From NCBI GenBank assembly GCA_007115705.1, contig QXEO01001034.1, positions 3,038,001-3,102,000 on the forward strand: 64,000 bases of DNA, in the 5' to 3' direction. Position 1 is the stretch's first letter. Each line of letters starts with the position of its first letter. Source of the DNA: Dactylis glomerata (Eukaryota; Streptophyta; Magnoliopsida; Poales; Poaceae). The translations under genes and the position numbers were made by a program. The notes beneath the pieces are model-generated. The model worked only from the letters and a program-made list of their open reading frames with translations, had not been told where the DNA came from and made no database searches. Of this stretch, positions 37,586 through 49,046 are shown piece by piece.

Positions 37586-40500
37586 ATGGCACCACCTGCT
37601 CTAAATTTCAATGCGTTCATGGAGAAAGAAAAACTAGCCACCAACGGTAGCAACTTCACCAACTGGGCACTTAACTTGAGGATCCTCCTCAATGCATCTC
37701 AAAAGGGCTATGTGCTTGAGGCACCGCTAGGTAACCCGCCTGCAGAAGATGCTCCCGATGAAGAGAAAAATGTTTTTTTGACTCGTAAGGAGGACCACAG
37801 TTTAGTTCATTGTGGCATACTGTATGGACTTGAGCCGGAGCTGCGAAAACGTTTCGAGAACAGCAACGCTTATGATACAATGGGAGAGTTGAAACTGATC
37901 TTCGACTCCCATACTGCCGTAGAGAGTTATGATGCTTCAGAAAAGTTCTTTAGCTGCATGATGGAAGAGAACAGCTCCGTTAGTGAGCACGTACTCAAAA
38001 TGTCTGGGTACGCCGATAAGCTCATCTCTTTGGGAATAACGATTCCCAATGAGTTGGGAATACATCGGGTTCTCCAATCTCTCCCACCTAGCTTCAAAGG
38101 CTTTGTGATGAACTACAACATGCAGGGCATGAGGAAGTCTCTCCCCGAGCTTCTCTCAATGCTTAAGACTGCAGAAGTGGAGATCAAAAAGGAACATCAA
38201 GTGTTGATGGTCAATAAGACCACTAGTTTCAAGAAAGATAGAAAGGATAATAAGTCCAAGGGTAGAAACAAGAAGGACGGCAAATCTGTTGCTGGTTCTG
38301 AGAGGAAACCCAAGGCTGGTCCTAAACCTGAAACTGAGTGCTTCTACTGCAAGAAACGGGGCACTGGAAGCGCAACTGCCCAAAGTATCTGGCGGATAAG
38401 AAGAACGGGAAGATTAACAAAGGTATATATGATATACATGTTATTGATGTGTACCTTACTAGTAGTCGCAATAGCACCTGGGTATTTGATACTGGTTCGG
38501 TTGCTCACATATGTAACTCAAAACAGGGGCTAAAGAATAAGCGGCAACTTGCGAAGGATGAGGTCACGATGTGCGTCGGCAATGGATCAAAAGTTGATGT
38601 GATCGCCGTCGGGACGCTGCCTCTACATTTACCATCTGGATTAGTTTTAAACCTGAATAAATGTTATTTGGTGCCTGCGTTGAGCATGAACATTATTTCT
38701 AGATCTTGTTTAATGTGAGACAATTATTCATTCCAGTCTGAGAACAATGGTTGTTCGATTTATATGAATAATATCTTTTATGGACATGCACCTGAGAAGA
38801 AAGGTTTATTTCTTTTGAATCTTGATAGTAATGAAACACATATTCATAACGTGAATGCCAAAAGAATTAAGTCAAATGATGATATGGCCGCATACATGTG
38901 GCATTGCCGTTTAGGTCATATTGGTGTTAAACGCATGAAGAAGCTTCATTTGGATGGACTTCTGGAATCACTTGATTATGAATCATTTGAGACATGTGAG
39001 CCATGTCTTATGGGCAAGATGACTAGAACGCCGTTTTCCGGTTCAATGGAACGGGCGACAGACTTATTGGAAATCATACATACTGATGTATGTGGACCTA
39101 TGAGTGTGCCGGCGCGTGGTGGATATCGTTATTTTGTTACTTTCACTGATGACTTAAGTAGATATGGGTATATTTACTTAATGAAACACAAGTCCGAAAC
39201 GTTTGAAAAGTTCAAAGAATTTCAGAGTGAAGTAGAAAATCATCGTAACAGAAAGATTAAATTTCTACGATCTGATCGCGGAGGAGAATATCTTAGTTAC
39301 GAGTTTGGCACATATATGAGAGAATGTGGAATAGTTTCACAAATCACTCCCGCTGGAACGCCACAACAAAATGGTGTATCCAAACGTCGTAACCGTACTT
39401 TATTGGATATGATTCGGTCTATGATGTCTCTTACCGATCTGCCACTATCTTTTTGGGGTTATGCGCTAGAAACAGCCGCTTTCACTTTAAATAGGGTTCC
39501 ATCTAAATCCGTTGAAACGACACCGTATGAATTATGGTTTGGAAACAAACCTAAGCTGTCATTTCTAAAAGTTTGGGGATGCGATGTTTATGTGAAGAAA
39601 CTTCAGCCTGATAAACTCGAACCCAAAGCAGAAAAATGTGTCTTCATAGGATACCCTAAAGAAACAATTGGGTACACCTTCTATCACAGATCCGAAGGCA
39701 AAGTGCTTGTTGCTAAGAATGGATCCTTTTTGGAGAAGGAGTTTCTCTCGAAAGGTGTGAATAGTAGGAAGGTAGAACTCGATGAGGTTATTGAACCTCC
39801 TCTTCATGAATTGGCGAGTGGCGCAGCGCCGGAAACCGTTCCGGTGGTGACTTCACCAAATGAAGTGGGAGCTAATGATGAAGATCATGAAACTCCAAAA
39901 GACGATACTACCGAACCTCGTAGGTCGACAAGAACACGTGCCGCTCCTGAATGGTACGGTGATCTTGTCGTAAATGCCATTGTTGAGAACGATGACCCTG
40001 CGACGTATGATGAAGCGATGATGAGCCCAGATTCCAACAAATGGCATGAAGCCATGAAATCCGAAATGAAATCCATGTATGAAAACCAAGTATGGACTTT
40101 GGTGGAACTTCCCAATGACCGAAAGGCCGTTGAGAATAAATGGATTTTCAAGAAGAAAACAGACGCTGATGGTAATGTGACCGTCTATAAAGCACGACTT
40201 GTCGCAAAAGGTTTCCGACAAATTCAAGGAATTGACTATGATGAGACTTTCTCACCCGTAGCGATGCTAAAGTCTGTTAGGATTATGTTAGCAATTGCTG
40301 CATTTTTCGATTACGAAATTTGGCAGATGGATGTGAAAACCGCGTTCCTTAATGGTAACATTGAGGAAGAGTTGTACATGGTACAGCCCAAGGGTTTTGT
40401 TGATCCTAAGGATGCTGACAAGGTATGCAAGCTTCAGCGATCCATTTATGGACTGAAGCAAGCATCCCGAAGTTGGAATCTCCGTTTTGACGAAGTTATC

Positions 40501-41568
40501 AAAGGGTTTGGATTTGTCAAAACTTATGGAGAAACTTGTATTTACAAGAAAGTGAGTGGGAGCTCTGTAGCATTTCTAATATTATATGTGGATGACATAT
40601 TGCTGATTGGAAATGATACGGAACTTTTGAAGAGCGTAAAAGATTACTTAAACAGTAAGTTTTCAATGAAAGACCTTGGTGAAGCGGCGTATATTTTAGG
40701 CATCAAAATCTATAGAGATAGATCGAGACGCTTAATTGGGCTATCACAAAGTACATACCTTGACAAGATTCTAAAGAGGTTTAGAATGGAAGATAGTAAG
40801 AAAGGGTTCTTACCTATGTTGCAAGGAAAGATATTGAGTAAGACTCAAGGTCCGGCTACAGCTGAAGATAGAGAAGAAATGAATAAGATTCCCTATGCCT
40901 CTGCCATAGGCTCTATCATGTATGCCATGTTATGTACAAGACCGGATGTGGCACACGCTATTAGTTTGACTAGTAGGTACCAATCTGATCCAGGTTTGGA
41001 ACACTGGACGGCGGTCAAGAATATCTTTAAGTACTTACGAAGGACTAAGGATATGTTTCTCGTATATGGCGGTGAAGAAGAGCTCGTCGCAAGTTGTTAC
41101 GTCGATGCTAGCTTCGACACTGACCCGGATGACTCTAAGTCTCAATCCGGGTACATATTTGTTATGAATGGAGGAGCGGTAAGCTGGAGGAGTTCCAAGC
41201 AAAGCGTGGTGGCGAGATAAACTACAGAGGCGGAATACATTGCTGCTTCAGAAGCGGCAGAAGAAGCAGTTTGGATAAAGGAGTTCATATCCGAACTGGG
41301 TGTGGTTCCGAGTGCATTGGATCCAATGGTTATCTATTGTGACAACAATGGTGCCATAGCCAATACTCAGGAGCCAAGGTCTCACAAGAAATTCAAGCAT
41401 GTAAAGCGCCAATTTCACTCCATCCGTGAACATGTCGCAGATGGTGATGTAAAGATTTGCAAAGTGCACACGGATCTGAATGTGGCAGACCCGTTGACTA
41501 AAGCTCTCCCCAAGGCAAAACATGATCAGCACCAGAACTCAATGGGTGTTAGATTCATCACTATGTAA
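37586..41568 (+). pseudogene. E2 Copia gag-pol polyprotein (disabled)
   Basis: The start is MAPPALNFNAFMEKEKLA at 37586. In order: gag UBN2 region (37586-38200); zinc knuckle near 38335, broken by an apparent 1-bp deletion (CFYCKK, then in another frame ETGHWKRNC); protease with FDTGSVAHIC near 38485; TGA at 38716-38718, probably from CGA; GAG-pre-integrase MWHCRLGHIG with CEPCLMGKM; integrase with first Asp in HTDVC, second in RSDRGGEY, and Lys instead of Glu in NGVSKRRN (39382-39384); reverse transcriptase with MDVKTAFLNG and YVDD near 40587; RNase H with SCYVDASFDTD. A TAA at 41218-41220, probably from TCA, precedes the RNase H end and the 3' terminus at 41568. Compared with the intact family arrangement, at least four independent lesions are visible. 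Confidence 0.92.
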
Positions 41569-41590
41569 TCAAGATTATTGACTCTAGTGC

Positions 41591-41601
41591 AAGTGGGAGA
41601 C
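41591..41601 (+). other. E2 polypurine tract
   Basis: AAGTGGGAGAC directly before the 3' LTR, matching the tract in E1. Confidence 0.85.
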
Positions 41602-43292
41602 TGAAAGGAATATGCCCGAGAGGCAATAATAAAGTTGTTATTATATTATTCCGTGTTCATAATAGATGTTTATTTTTCATGCTAGAATTGTATTAATCGG
41701 AAACATTAATACTTGTGTGATTAATAAACTAAAAGGGTTCCTAGTAAAGCCTCTCTTTTATACTAGCTCGTTGATTAACTGATGATCAAGGTTTCCTGAT
41801 CATGAACATTGGATGTTATTAATAACGGGGTCATATCATTAGAAGAATGATGTGATGAACACTCACACCCATAGTACGAATAGCAATACGATCAAGTCAT
41901 CAAGTTCACTGCTATATCAAACTCATGCGAAGTAGTTCTAATCCTTAGACCATGAGATCATGTTAATCACTGATACCGGAAGGGTACTTTGATGATATCA
42001 AATGTCACACCGTAATAGGGTGATTATAAAGGTTGATTTGGGTACTCTGAAAGTATTAGTTGAGGCTCATGGATCAAGAGTGGGATTTGTCCATCCGGAT
42101 GACGGAAAGATATTCTCTGGGCCCTTCTCGGTGATATTGCATTGGAATCGCTTGCAAGCATGTGACTAGGTCACAGGAATGCATTATCACGGAACGAGTA
42201 AAGAGACTTGTCGGGAACGAGATCGAACTAGGTATGGTTGATACCAAATGATCGGATCTCGGACAAGTAATAATATCGCGAGACAAAAGGAATTAACTAT
42301 ATTCGTTACTGGTTCACACGATCACTAGTTCATCGTTGAGTAAGTGGGAGTCATCATGGATTTCTAGATCCCGCTGTTGATTATTGATCGGAGAGGAGTC
42401 TCGATCATGTCCACGTCATTCACGAACCGTAGGGTGACACACTTAAGGTTCGCCGTCGTTTTTGAGTGGATACGATACTCCGATCGAATTACAGGACAAC
42501 ATAAGGGTTGTTTCAGAAAAGCACCGAAACTGTTTCGGGATATCAAAATAACTCAAGGGTGTATTTGTTAATGTTTGTTAATTGAATGAATTAACAAATA
42601 TTAAAGAAATAAAAATGTTTTATTAAATCAATAAGTGTGAATTTTAATTAGTATGAATGTCATGCAAAATTAAAATGGGGGTTACCTCATGTTGATGAGG
42701 GGGTTACCACCATGAAGGGAATGAAGAGGGGGTTACCACCATGAAGAGGAGGAGGGCCTCCTTGGCCGGCCACCCCTTGGGGGCTGCCCCTCCTCCCCTA
42801 TATAAACCCCTCCCTCTCCTCCATGTGACACACTTCTTGATCCTCCCCTCCCTCGCATAGTTGCTGCCCAATATCCGTCTCAGCTTAGCGAAGCTCTGCC
42901 GGAATTGTAGTTCGTAGTTCATACACTTGGAGAAGTGTGTGGAGGAGTGTCCGGCGGATCCCTTCTTCCGCTGCCCCGCTGGACCGAGGGCGTGGAGGAG
43001 TCGACGACAAGCTGTACGTGTGACCGAGCACGGGGGCGCTGCCACTTATGGCGCCGTGTACACGATCTTATGATCATCAAGCGAACCACTACGTCGACTA
43101 CGTCAAGTGAACAACTACGTCGACTACGTGCGTCTTCATCGACTCTCCATCGTCAACGTTTGTGCGGGAATGTAATCCCCGCTTACGGTCATCGAGGGTT
43201 AGTCTCCGTTGCTACCACCTCGTAGAGTATCTTGGCTAGTTTATGTGTTCTTGCATAGGAAAATTTTTGTTTTCTATGCTACGAACCCATCA
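41602..43292 (+). repeat. E2 3' LTR
   Basis: 1691 bp, the same length as the 5' LTR, with TATATAA at 42799-42805. It is followed by the CTTAG target duplication. Confidence 0.95.
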
Positions 43293-43297
43293 CTTAG

Positions 43298-43921
43298 AGC
43301 TGCTGTAGACTTGGTTTGAATTTGTTTTCCATCGTTCCATATTCGTTTTCCTGAGTTTTTAATCTTTTATCTATTTCTGAAAATCCTCGAAAATAAAAGT
43401 TTCTCGAAATATTCTGGAAAATTCTTTTTAAATTTTTACATCAAAATTGTGGCAGAGAGGCACCTGGGACACGCTAGGGGGACCCACCATGCCACCACAC
43501 CACCTGGTGGCGCGGCCGAGGCCAGGCCACGTCGTGGCATGGTGTGGGGCCCCCTGGCCCTCCACTTACCTCTCCACTAGCCACTTCACTCTCTCTCTCG
43601 AAAAATCTCCACTCCATTGTTCAAACATGAGTTCTTGCTGTTCTTGCTCGCGATTTTCGATCTCCTTGCTCAGCCCATATTTTCTGCTGAGATTTGGAGC
43701 ATTTGTTCTCCGGTATGTGACTCCTTCGATTGTCCAAGTAGAATTTTATTTAGTGGAGTATTTTTTGAGTATTTTAGTACTATAGGTGACTTGTTCTATT
43801 GCTTAGATAAGTTATTTTGATGCATGTTAGCCCTTTTGCAACTCCCTATAGTAGTTTCCTTCATTTGTTAATCTCAAAATCATTTTTTATGAGGGTTGCT
43901 TAAATTTTTTAGAAAAGGGAA
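43298..43921 (+). other. Untranslated spacer of the outer Gypsy element
   Basis: Continues the sequence broken at 34716. It is AT-rich, with a GC-rich island at 43450-43600 (CACCTGGTGGCGCGG region). No coding frame is recognised until 43922. Confidence 0.55.
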
Positions 43922-44342
43922 ATGGATAATCACACTTATGGAGAAGTCTTTGAAAAAGAAGCACCAAGGTCTTCAAGGCCTTCAAGATCAAATATTCAAT
44001 TTAGGATATCTTACAATGAAGATCTTATGTCACCAAACATTGGCGATGAGGGGGATGATGGAGATGCGCATCCATCAACCATCCCTTGTACCGACTTTTT
44101 GAGTGATGCAGGGATCCTTGATGACTTCTTGCTCCTTGTTGACAGGGTTTATTTGACTATATACATGCTTGATGAGAGTAACCAATATGCTATGCTCACA
44201 AAGATTTTTGTTGAGAGTTTTAAATTTTCTAACTCTGCCTTCAAGCCATCTATTGCATTTAAAATTTATGATAAGTCTATCACCATGTCTTTGGAGAGAT
44301 TTTGTAGCACCCTAGGTATTCCCATGTTTGGGACAGTGTCGT
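43922..44342 (+). pseudogene. Second ORF of the outer Gypsy element, cut by Y
   Basis: An open frame of 140 codons begins MDNHTYGEVFEKEAPRS and is interrupted at 44342 by the Y insertion. A C-terminal stretch, YDKSITMSLERFCSTLGIP, resembles the conserved segment of plant Athila ORF1-type proteins as I recall them; this is weak evidence. Rejoining across the GTCGT duplication gives a stop within a few codons, so the frame was either short or already broken. Function unknown. It is not a normal gag, since the gag of this element lies at 31912. Confidence 0.5.
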
Positions 44343-45883
44343 TGATACGTCTCAAACGTATCTATAATTTTTGATGCTCCATTCTTGTTTTTACACCATT
44401 TGCCTTGTGTTTCGTTACACTTCGTGGCGTTTTTATGCGATTTCCAAAACTAACTTATTGACAAGATGCCACAGTGCCAGTTCCCTGTTTTCTGCTGCTT
44501 TTGTGTTTCAGAAAAGCTACACAGGAAATATTCTCAGAATTGGACGAAACAAGTTCCCGAAGTCTTATTTTTCCTGGAAGCTTCCCGAAGACCAAAAGAG
44601 AGCCGGAGGGGGGCCAGAGGCCGCCTTCACACGTAGGGGGCGCGACCCAGCCCCTGGCCGTGCCCACCTGGTGTGAGGAGCCCCTGGCAGCCCCCTGACG
44701 ACGCCCCTTCGCCTATATAAAGCCTCGGGATGGAAAACCCTAGCTGAGTCCACGAAATTTCTAGAAGAGTTCCGCATCTCCGCCACCGCCGCCGACGAAT
44801 TTCGGGGGACAGAAGTCTCTGTTCCGGCACCCTGCCGGGATGGGGAAGTGCCCTCGAAGCCATGTCCATCGGTCTCCATCGCCATCTCCGCCGTCTCCAT
44901 CGACCTCACCGCCATCTCCATCAACCTTACTGTCTCCTATGATGAGGAGGGAGTAGTTCATCCCCGGGGCTGAGGGCTCTACTGGTAGCTATGTGATTCA
45001 CCTCTCTCTCCCATGATGTGATCTTTATGTGATCATGAGCTTTGTATCATGTTGAATAAGTAGATGTTACTCTTCTTCATTATGTGTACTCTAGTGTGTT
45101 ATTAAAGTAATCTATTCCTCCTGCCATGGTGTAACGGTGACAGTGCGTGCATCATAGTGGTACTTGGTCTAGGCTACGATTGTGATCTCTTATGGATTAT
45201 GAGAATAATTATCACTATGATAGTATTGAAGTGATCTATTCCTCCTTTCATGGTGTAATGTTGACAGTGTGTGCACCATGTTAGTACTTGGTCTAAGTTG
45301 CAATAATATCTATCTTGAGTTGTGATTTGATTTGGATATCTCTATGAGTGGTGTTTGTCAAGTACTTGATGAACTTTGAGGAGTGCTTCGTAGCCCTACG
45401 CAATGATTAGTGTTATTCAATAGGAGAGTAATTCAGAGTACCATAGTGAAGAGAAGTTATCTATTGGTTCAATTATGTTATATTTGTTGGGAGTGTGTCC
45501 ACTAGTGAAAGTATGATCCCTAGGCCTTGTTTCCAAGCATTGCACACCGTTTACTTCCTATTTTGTTACATGTTTGCTCGCAGCGATACTTATTTCATAT
45601 TACAGTTACTACTTATAATCATCACTCCCGCTTGTATTTCACTATCTCTTTGCCGAACTAGTGCGCCTATACATCTGACAAGTGTATTGGGTGTGTTGGG
45701 GATACAAGAGACTTTCTGTATCGTAATTGCAGGGTTGCTTGAGAGGGATAGCTTTGACCTCTTCCTCCCTGAGTTTGATAAACCTTGGGTGATCCACTTA
45801 AGGGAAACTTGCTGCTGCTCTACAAACCTCTGCACTTGGAGGCCCAACACTGTCTACAAGAACAGACGCGTGCGTAGACATCA
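44343..45883 (+). repeat. Y 5' LTR
   Basis: 1541 bp. TATATAA is at 44714-44720 and the conserved hairpin at 44824-44838. The first about 400 bp are clearly similar to the S-type LTRs, while the rest is different. Confidence 0.93.
44824..44838 (+). other. Conserved LTR leader hairpin, Y 5' LTR
   Basis: CCGGCA-CCC-TGCCGG, a 6-bp stem and 3-nt loop, about 105 nt after the TATA box. Confidence 0.65.
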
Positions 45884-45893
45884 AGCTCTTTTC

Positions 45894-45911
45894 TGGCGCC
45901 GTTGCTGGGGA
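45894..45911 (+). other. Y primer-binding site
   Basis: TGGCGCCGTTGCTGGGGA, one base different from the X site (TGGCGCCGTTGCCGGGGA), 10 bases after the LTR. Confidence 0.8.
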
Positions 45912-46044
45912 GGTAAGGTAAAAGGTACTCACATTCTTTGGCTACTAAGTCTTTTAGTTGCTGGTGAGTGCTCGAAGTTATTTCCTTTAGATTCTGCAAT
46001 TACATCTTTTTGTTTCTTGTTTTTATTTTCACTAGTTAGGCTTA

Positions 46045-46893
46045 ATGGAAAACAATGAGTTCTTTAGTCTTTTTCCTGAGTTTAGATATGAAGTGTTTGA
46101 AGAGAAAATTGAAAAACCTTTGGAGCTTAATTTGCATGCTAATAGTGTTGTTAGTATGAATGTTTTGAACACTGTTATTACTAATGCTATAGAAAAGTCT
46201 AAGCTTGGGGAAGTTGGTTTTGTTAAGCATGATATTTTTAGTTCCCCAGCTTTAGTGGAGAAAGTTTGCTCTGATGATATTTTATCTCCCCTATATGATG
46301 TTCCTTCTTATGATGATATGTTTGATGAGTACGCTTTGCGAAATAGTTGTTCTCTAGCTTGTGATGATACTAAACCTCTAGTTTATGATGGTTATGATGA
46401 TGGGTATAATATTTTCAGTTCACCTACTATTGAGGATAAAATTAGTTATGATTACAATATGCCTCCTATTTTTGATGATTATGGTGATGAGAATAATTAT
46501 TCTGTTGAATCTGCTCCTACTACTATTGTTCATGTGGGGAGTATTAATTCTTTTATGCATGCGGTTCATGATAGGGATGCTTTATGTGATAGTTATATTG
46601 TTAGTTCTATTCATGATGCTACTGAAAGTTATTATGAGAGAGGGAAACATGGTTTGATGGATCTCAACAATATTGAGTTTCCCCTCTTTATGTTGCAATT
46701 CTTGAAGTTGTACTTGTTTTGCCTTCCTATGCTTTTTGCTTTGCGCTTTCATGACTTGTCTCTTTACAAGACTATTTTTCATAGGAAGTGGTTTAGATTT
46801 AAATATGTTCCATACTTGCTTTTTGATGCTCTCTATTACTTTAAGTTCCTATATGGCGCCTTTGCCTCAAGTTCTTATATGGCGCCCACATGA
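46045..46893 (+). CDS. Unrecognised 282-aa ORF of element Y with hydrophobic C-terminus
   Basis: I do not recognise this protein. It starts MENNEFFSLFPEFRYEVFEE 133 bp after the primer site and is open over its full length, in the position where gag would normally be. Residues 63-97 and 122-157 are an imperfect internal repeat (IFSSPALVEKVCSDDILSP versus IFSSPTIEDKISYDYNMPP), rich in Asp, Tyr and Asn. Residues 211-235 (FPLFMLQFLKLYLFCLPMLF) form a strong hydrophobic segment, and 255-272 (PYLLFDALYYFKFLYGAF) a second, so membrane association is possible. There is no zinc knuckle, protease or polymerase motif. An intact frame in a 2.7% diverged element hints at past selection but does not prove it. 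Confidence 0.6.
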   Translation: MENNEFFSLFPEFRYEVFEEKIEKPLELNLHANSVVSMNVLNTVITNAIEKSKLGEVGFVKHDIFSSPALVEKVCSDDILSPLYDVPSYDDMFDEYALRNSCSLACDDTKPLVYDGYDDGYNIFSSPTIEDKISYDYNMPPIFDDYGDENNYSVESAPTTIVHVGSINSFMHAVHDRDALCDSYIVSSIHDATESYYERGKHGLMDLNNIEFPLFMLQFLKLYLFCLPMLFALRFHDLSLYKTIFHRKWFRFKYVPYLLFDALYYFKFLYGAFASSSYMAPT

Positions 46894-47445
46894 GCATCTT
46901 TGCAAATTACTGCGCCTAGCTCAAAGGCGTTAAAGAAAAGCACTCTTGGGAGATAACCCAATGTTTTATTTCTAGTACTTTTTCTTTTATTTGAGTCTTG
47001 GAAGTTATTAATACTGTAATAACCGCTCCTTATCCTTTTTATTTCGTTTTTGTGCCAAGAAAAGCCTCTAATTTGAGTGAGGTAAGATTTGGGGATGTTG
47101 CTGTCCTGAAACTGTTTTCAGTGCTACACCGTAAAAATTTGTGAAAATTCTCTGTATATCTTTTGGACCTGCGATTTCTTGTGCATATGCCCCAGGTTAT
47201 ATCCAAACTTTCATTAGTTGAACACTTTTTGATTTGAGCAACATAAAATCCCTCAAAAATTCGACCTTTGTCAGCTGTTCTGTTTTGACAGATTTCTGCC
47301 AATATTTGTGTTTGCCGCTTTATCGCTTTCTTTTGAGTTCTTTTGATCACGGAACTTTTGGGGAAGTCGCTACAGTAGTATATGCTATATATGTGGTGGT
47401 TTTAGGTTGAAACCTGAAGCAAAAAGAGGTTGATTATATGTTATG
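46894..47445 (+). other. Y untranslated region before Copia N
   Basis: T-rich, non-coding. From about 47015 it is collinear with 57690 onwards in the outer element (AACCGCTCCTTATCC, GGGGATGTTGCTGTCCTGAA). Continues at 54095 after N. Confidence 0.7.
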
Positions 47446-47450
47446 CTTAC

Positions 47451-48504
47451 TGTTGGATAATTAGGTACAATTTCCATTATTAATTCCAGAATATTAAGCA
47501 TGACAACAGCAGCTACTACCACATGTAACTCGAACATACTAGATGTACTAAACAGCAAGATGAACGAAAACAAGTAGTAGCAAAACATGTACTCGCAGAA
47601 CATGACGAACAGATAAACTGCAGTAGACCGCACGTACCGCTCGTTTGCAGATGTAGTCGTTGCAGTAACGTTGTTGATGACAACGTTGGAGAAGACCGGT
47701 CGATGCAGACGGCGATGAAGACGGCGGTAGGCTGCACCGCCCGACTTGGATGGAAGACGACCCGTGATGAAGAGCTTGAGCAGTCGCGCAGAGCGCTTCC
47801 CAAAAACCTAATTCGCCCTCTCCCGTACAGGATCGCAAAGGCGAGTGGTTCCGGAGACCTGCTCTCCCGTTCGCCGGTGCACGCCGGCGCTCGGGATGAG
47901 GTAGACTACGGAGGCGGCGCAAGCAGCGAGAGATGGCAAAACCCTAGATCGGTTTCTGGTTATGTGCGGCGGTAGCCGGGCAAGAGTTTATATAGGCGCG
48001 GGCGCACAGCGGAAAAACCCTAGGCAACGTGGGCCATGCCCACGTCGCACGTCCGAGTCGGTTACAGCCAGCCCACGATCCGGGAGCGACCCGAACCGGC
48101 TAGCTGTGACGCGTCCGTCAAGGACTCGGTCAAACGTTCGGTTTTCCTGTGCAGCAAAAAGATAAGCTCGGCTCCGAGGCTCAATTCCGCAAACCGCGGC
48201 GCGCGCGCGTCGTGATGTGTCGAGACGAGACGAGACGAGACGAGCGAGCGAGGAGGAGGAGGAGCGCGCGTGTGGCACTTCTCTTCTCACTCACTTACCA
48301 AGTGGTGCAACACCCCACCTTATATGTTGGTCTACATCTCTCCCAACTTCCCATGTGGGACTAAACTTAGCTCCCACCCCCTGCCTTTGTGCAGCCAAAA
48401 ACTTGGGCTGCATTCCAAATGGGCTTACACACATGGGCTTTGAGATTTCTAGGAATTTCTGAAATCTACTATGGGCTCATATGAAATGGCCCAATATTTC
48501 AACA
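47451..48504 (-). repeat. N 3' LTR
   Basis: 1054 bp. The minus strand begins TGTTGAAATATTGGGCC and ends TTATCCAACA. A minus-strand TATATAA promoter lies in the GCGCCTATATAAACTC context near 47990. The adjacent internal bases CCCCCACCAG (48507-48516) are the polypurine tract read on the minus strand. Confidence 0.94.
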
Positions 48505-49046
48505 ATCCCCCACCAGATCTCAAATGCCCATTTAGAGATTTGCCAAACCTCACTACTTGTTTATATACCAGTGTTTCAGCAGAGACTGTTAAGTTGAACT
48601 TCCGCCTAGAACCTTAAGCTACGTCTATCAGCAACTTGAATAATGGACTACGCCTTGAATTGCAAGTTTTGTGCGTCAAGATTTCACTCAAAGTCATAAC
48701 CAGTACATGGCTGCCAGTAGCCTACCCCGCGGGTTGGAGCATATGCGTCGTACTCCATGGTCTCTTCATGAGTTTACTAGAGATCACCCAAATCTCATAG
48801 ACTGCGACGTTTAACAGTCGGACTCATATAGGTGTGTTTTTTCAAGAATGCTCTGTAGGACAGCATCTTTGCTAATCCTAGCCAATAGAAACACATTAAG
48901 GCATATTGCCAACCTGCCTTACAGATTTTGAGAGTAATGCATCTTCACATAGAGAGGGTTACATAATACTCTCCTCAGTTAAACCACTAGCTTGTTTTCC
49001 CAGGTCCTAATTCACGGGATCTCCGATCACAAAGGTTGGGTTACCT

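Larger units (their letters stand above)
34717..43292 (+). mobile_element. Full-length Copia LTR retrotransposon E2 (BARE/Angela-like)
   Basis: 8576 bp with two LTRs of exactly 1691 bp and a perfect 5-bp target duplication CTTAG (34712-34716 and 43293-43297). The initiator-Met primer site, gag, protease, integrase, reverse transcriptase, RNase H and polypurine tract are all in standard Copia order. By eye the LTRs differ at about 18 positions (1.1%), nearly all transitions. At the commonly used grass rate of 1.3e-8 per site per year that is roughly 0.4 million years. The polyprotein has a frameshift, two stops and a catalytic change, so this copy cannot act on its own. Confidence 0.95.

Noticed and set aside
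26214..43297. CTTAG flanking both S2 and E2 as evidence of a common event
   Set aside because: Five-base duplications of separate elements can coincide; E2 and S2 are different superfamilies with separate insertion sites.
46045..46893. Calling the Y ORF an envelope-like protein because of its hydrophobic C-terminus
   Set aside because: It sits in the gag position rather than after pol, has no visible signal peptide or glycoprotein features, and the hydrophobic segments alone are not enough.
47548..48462. Open frames with Arg/Ser-rich products, repeated at 53113-54028
   Set aside because: They lie within the two N LTRs; the Arg/Ser runs come from the CGAGA/CGAGT pentamer tract.
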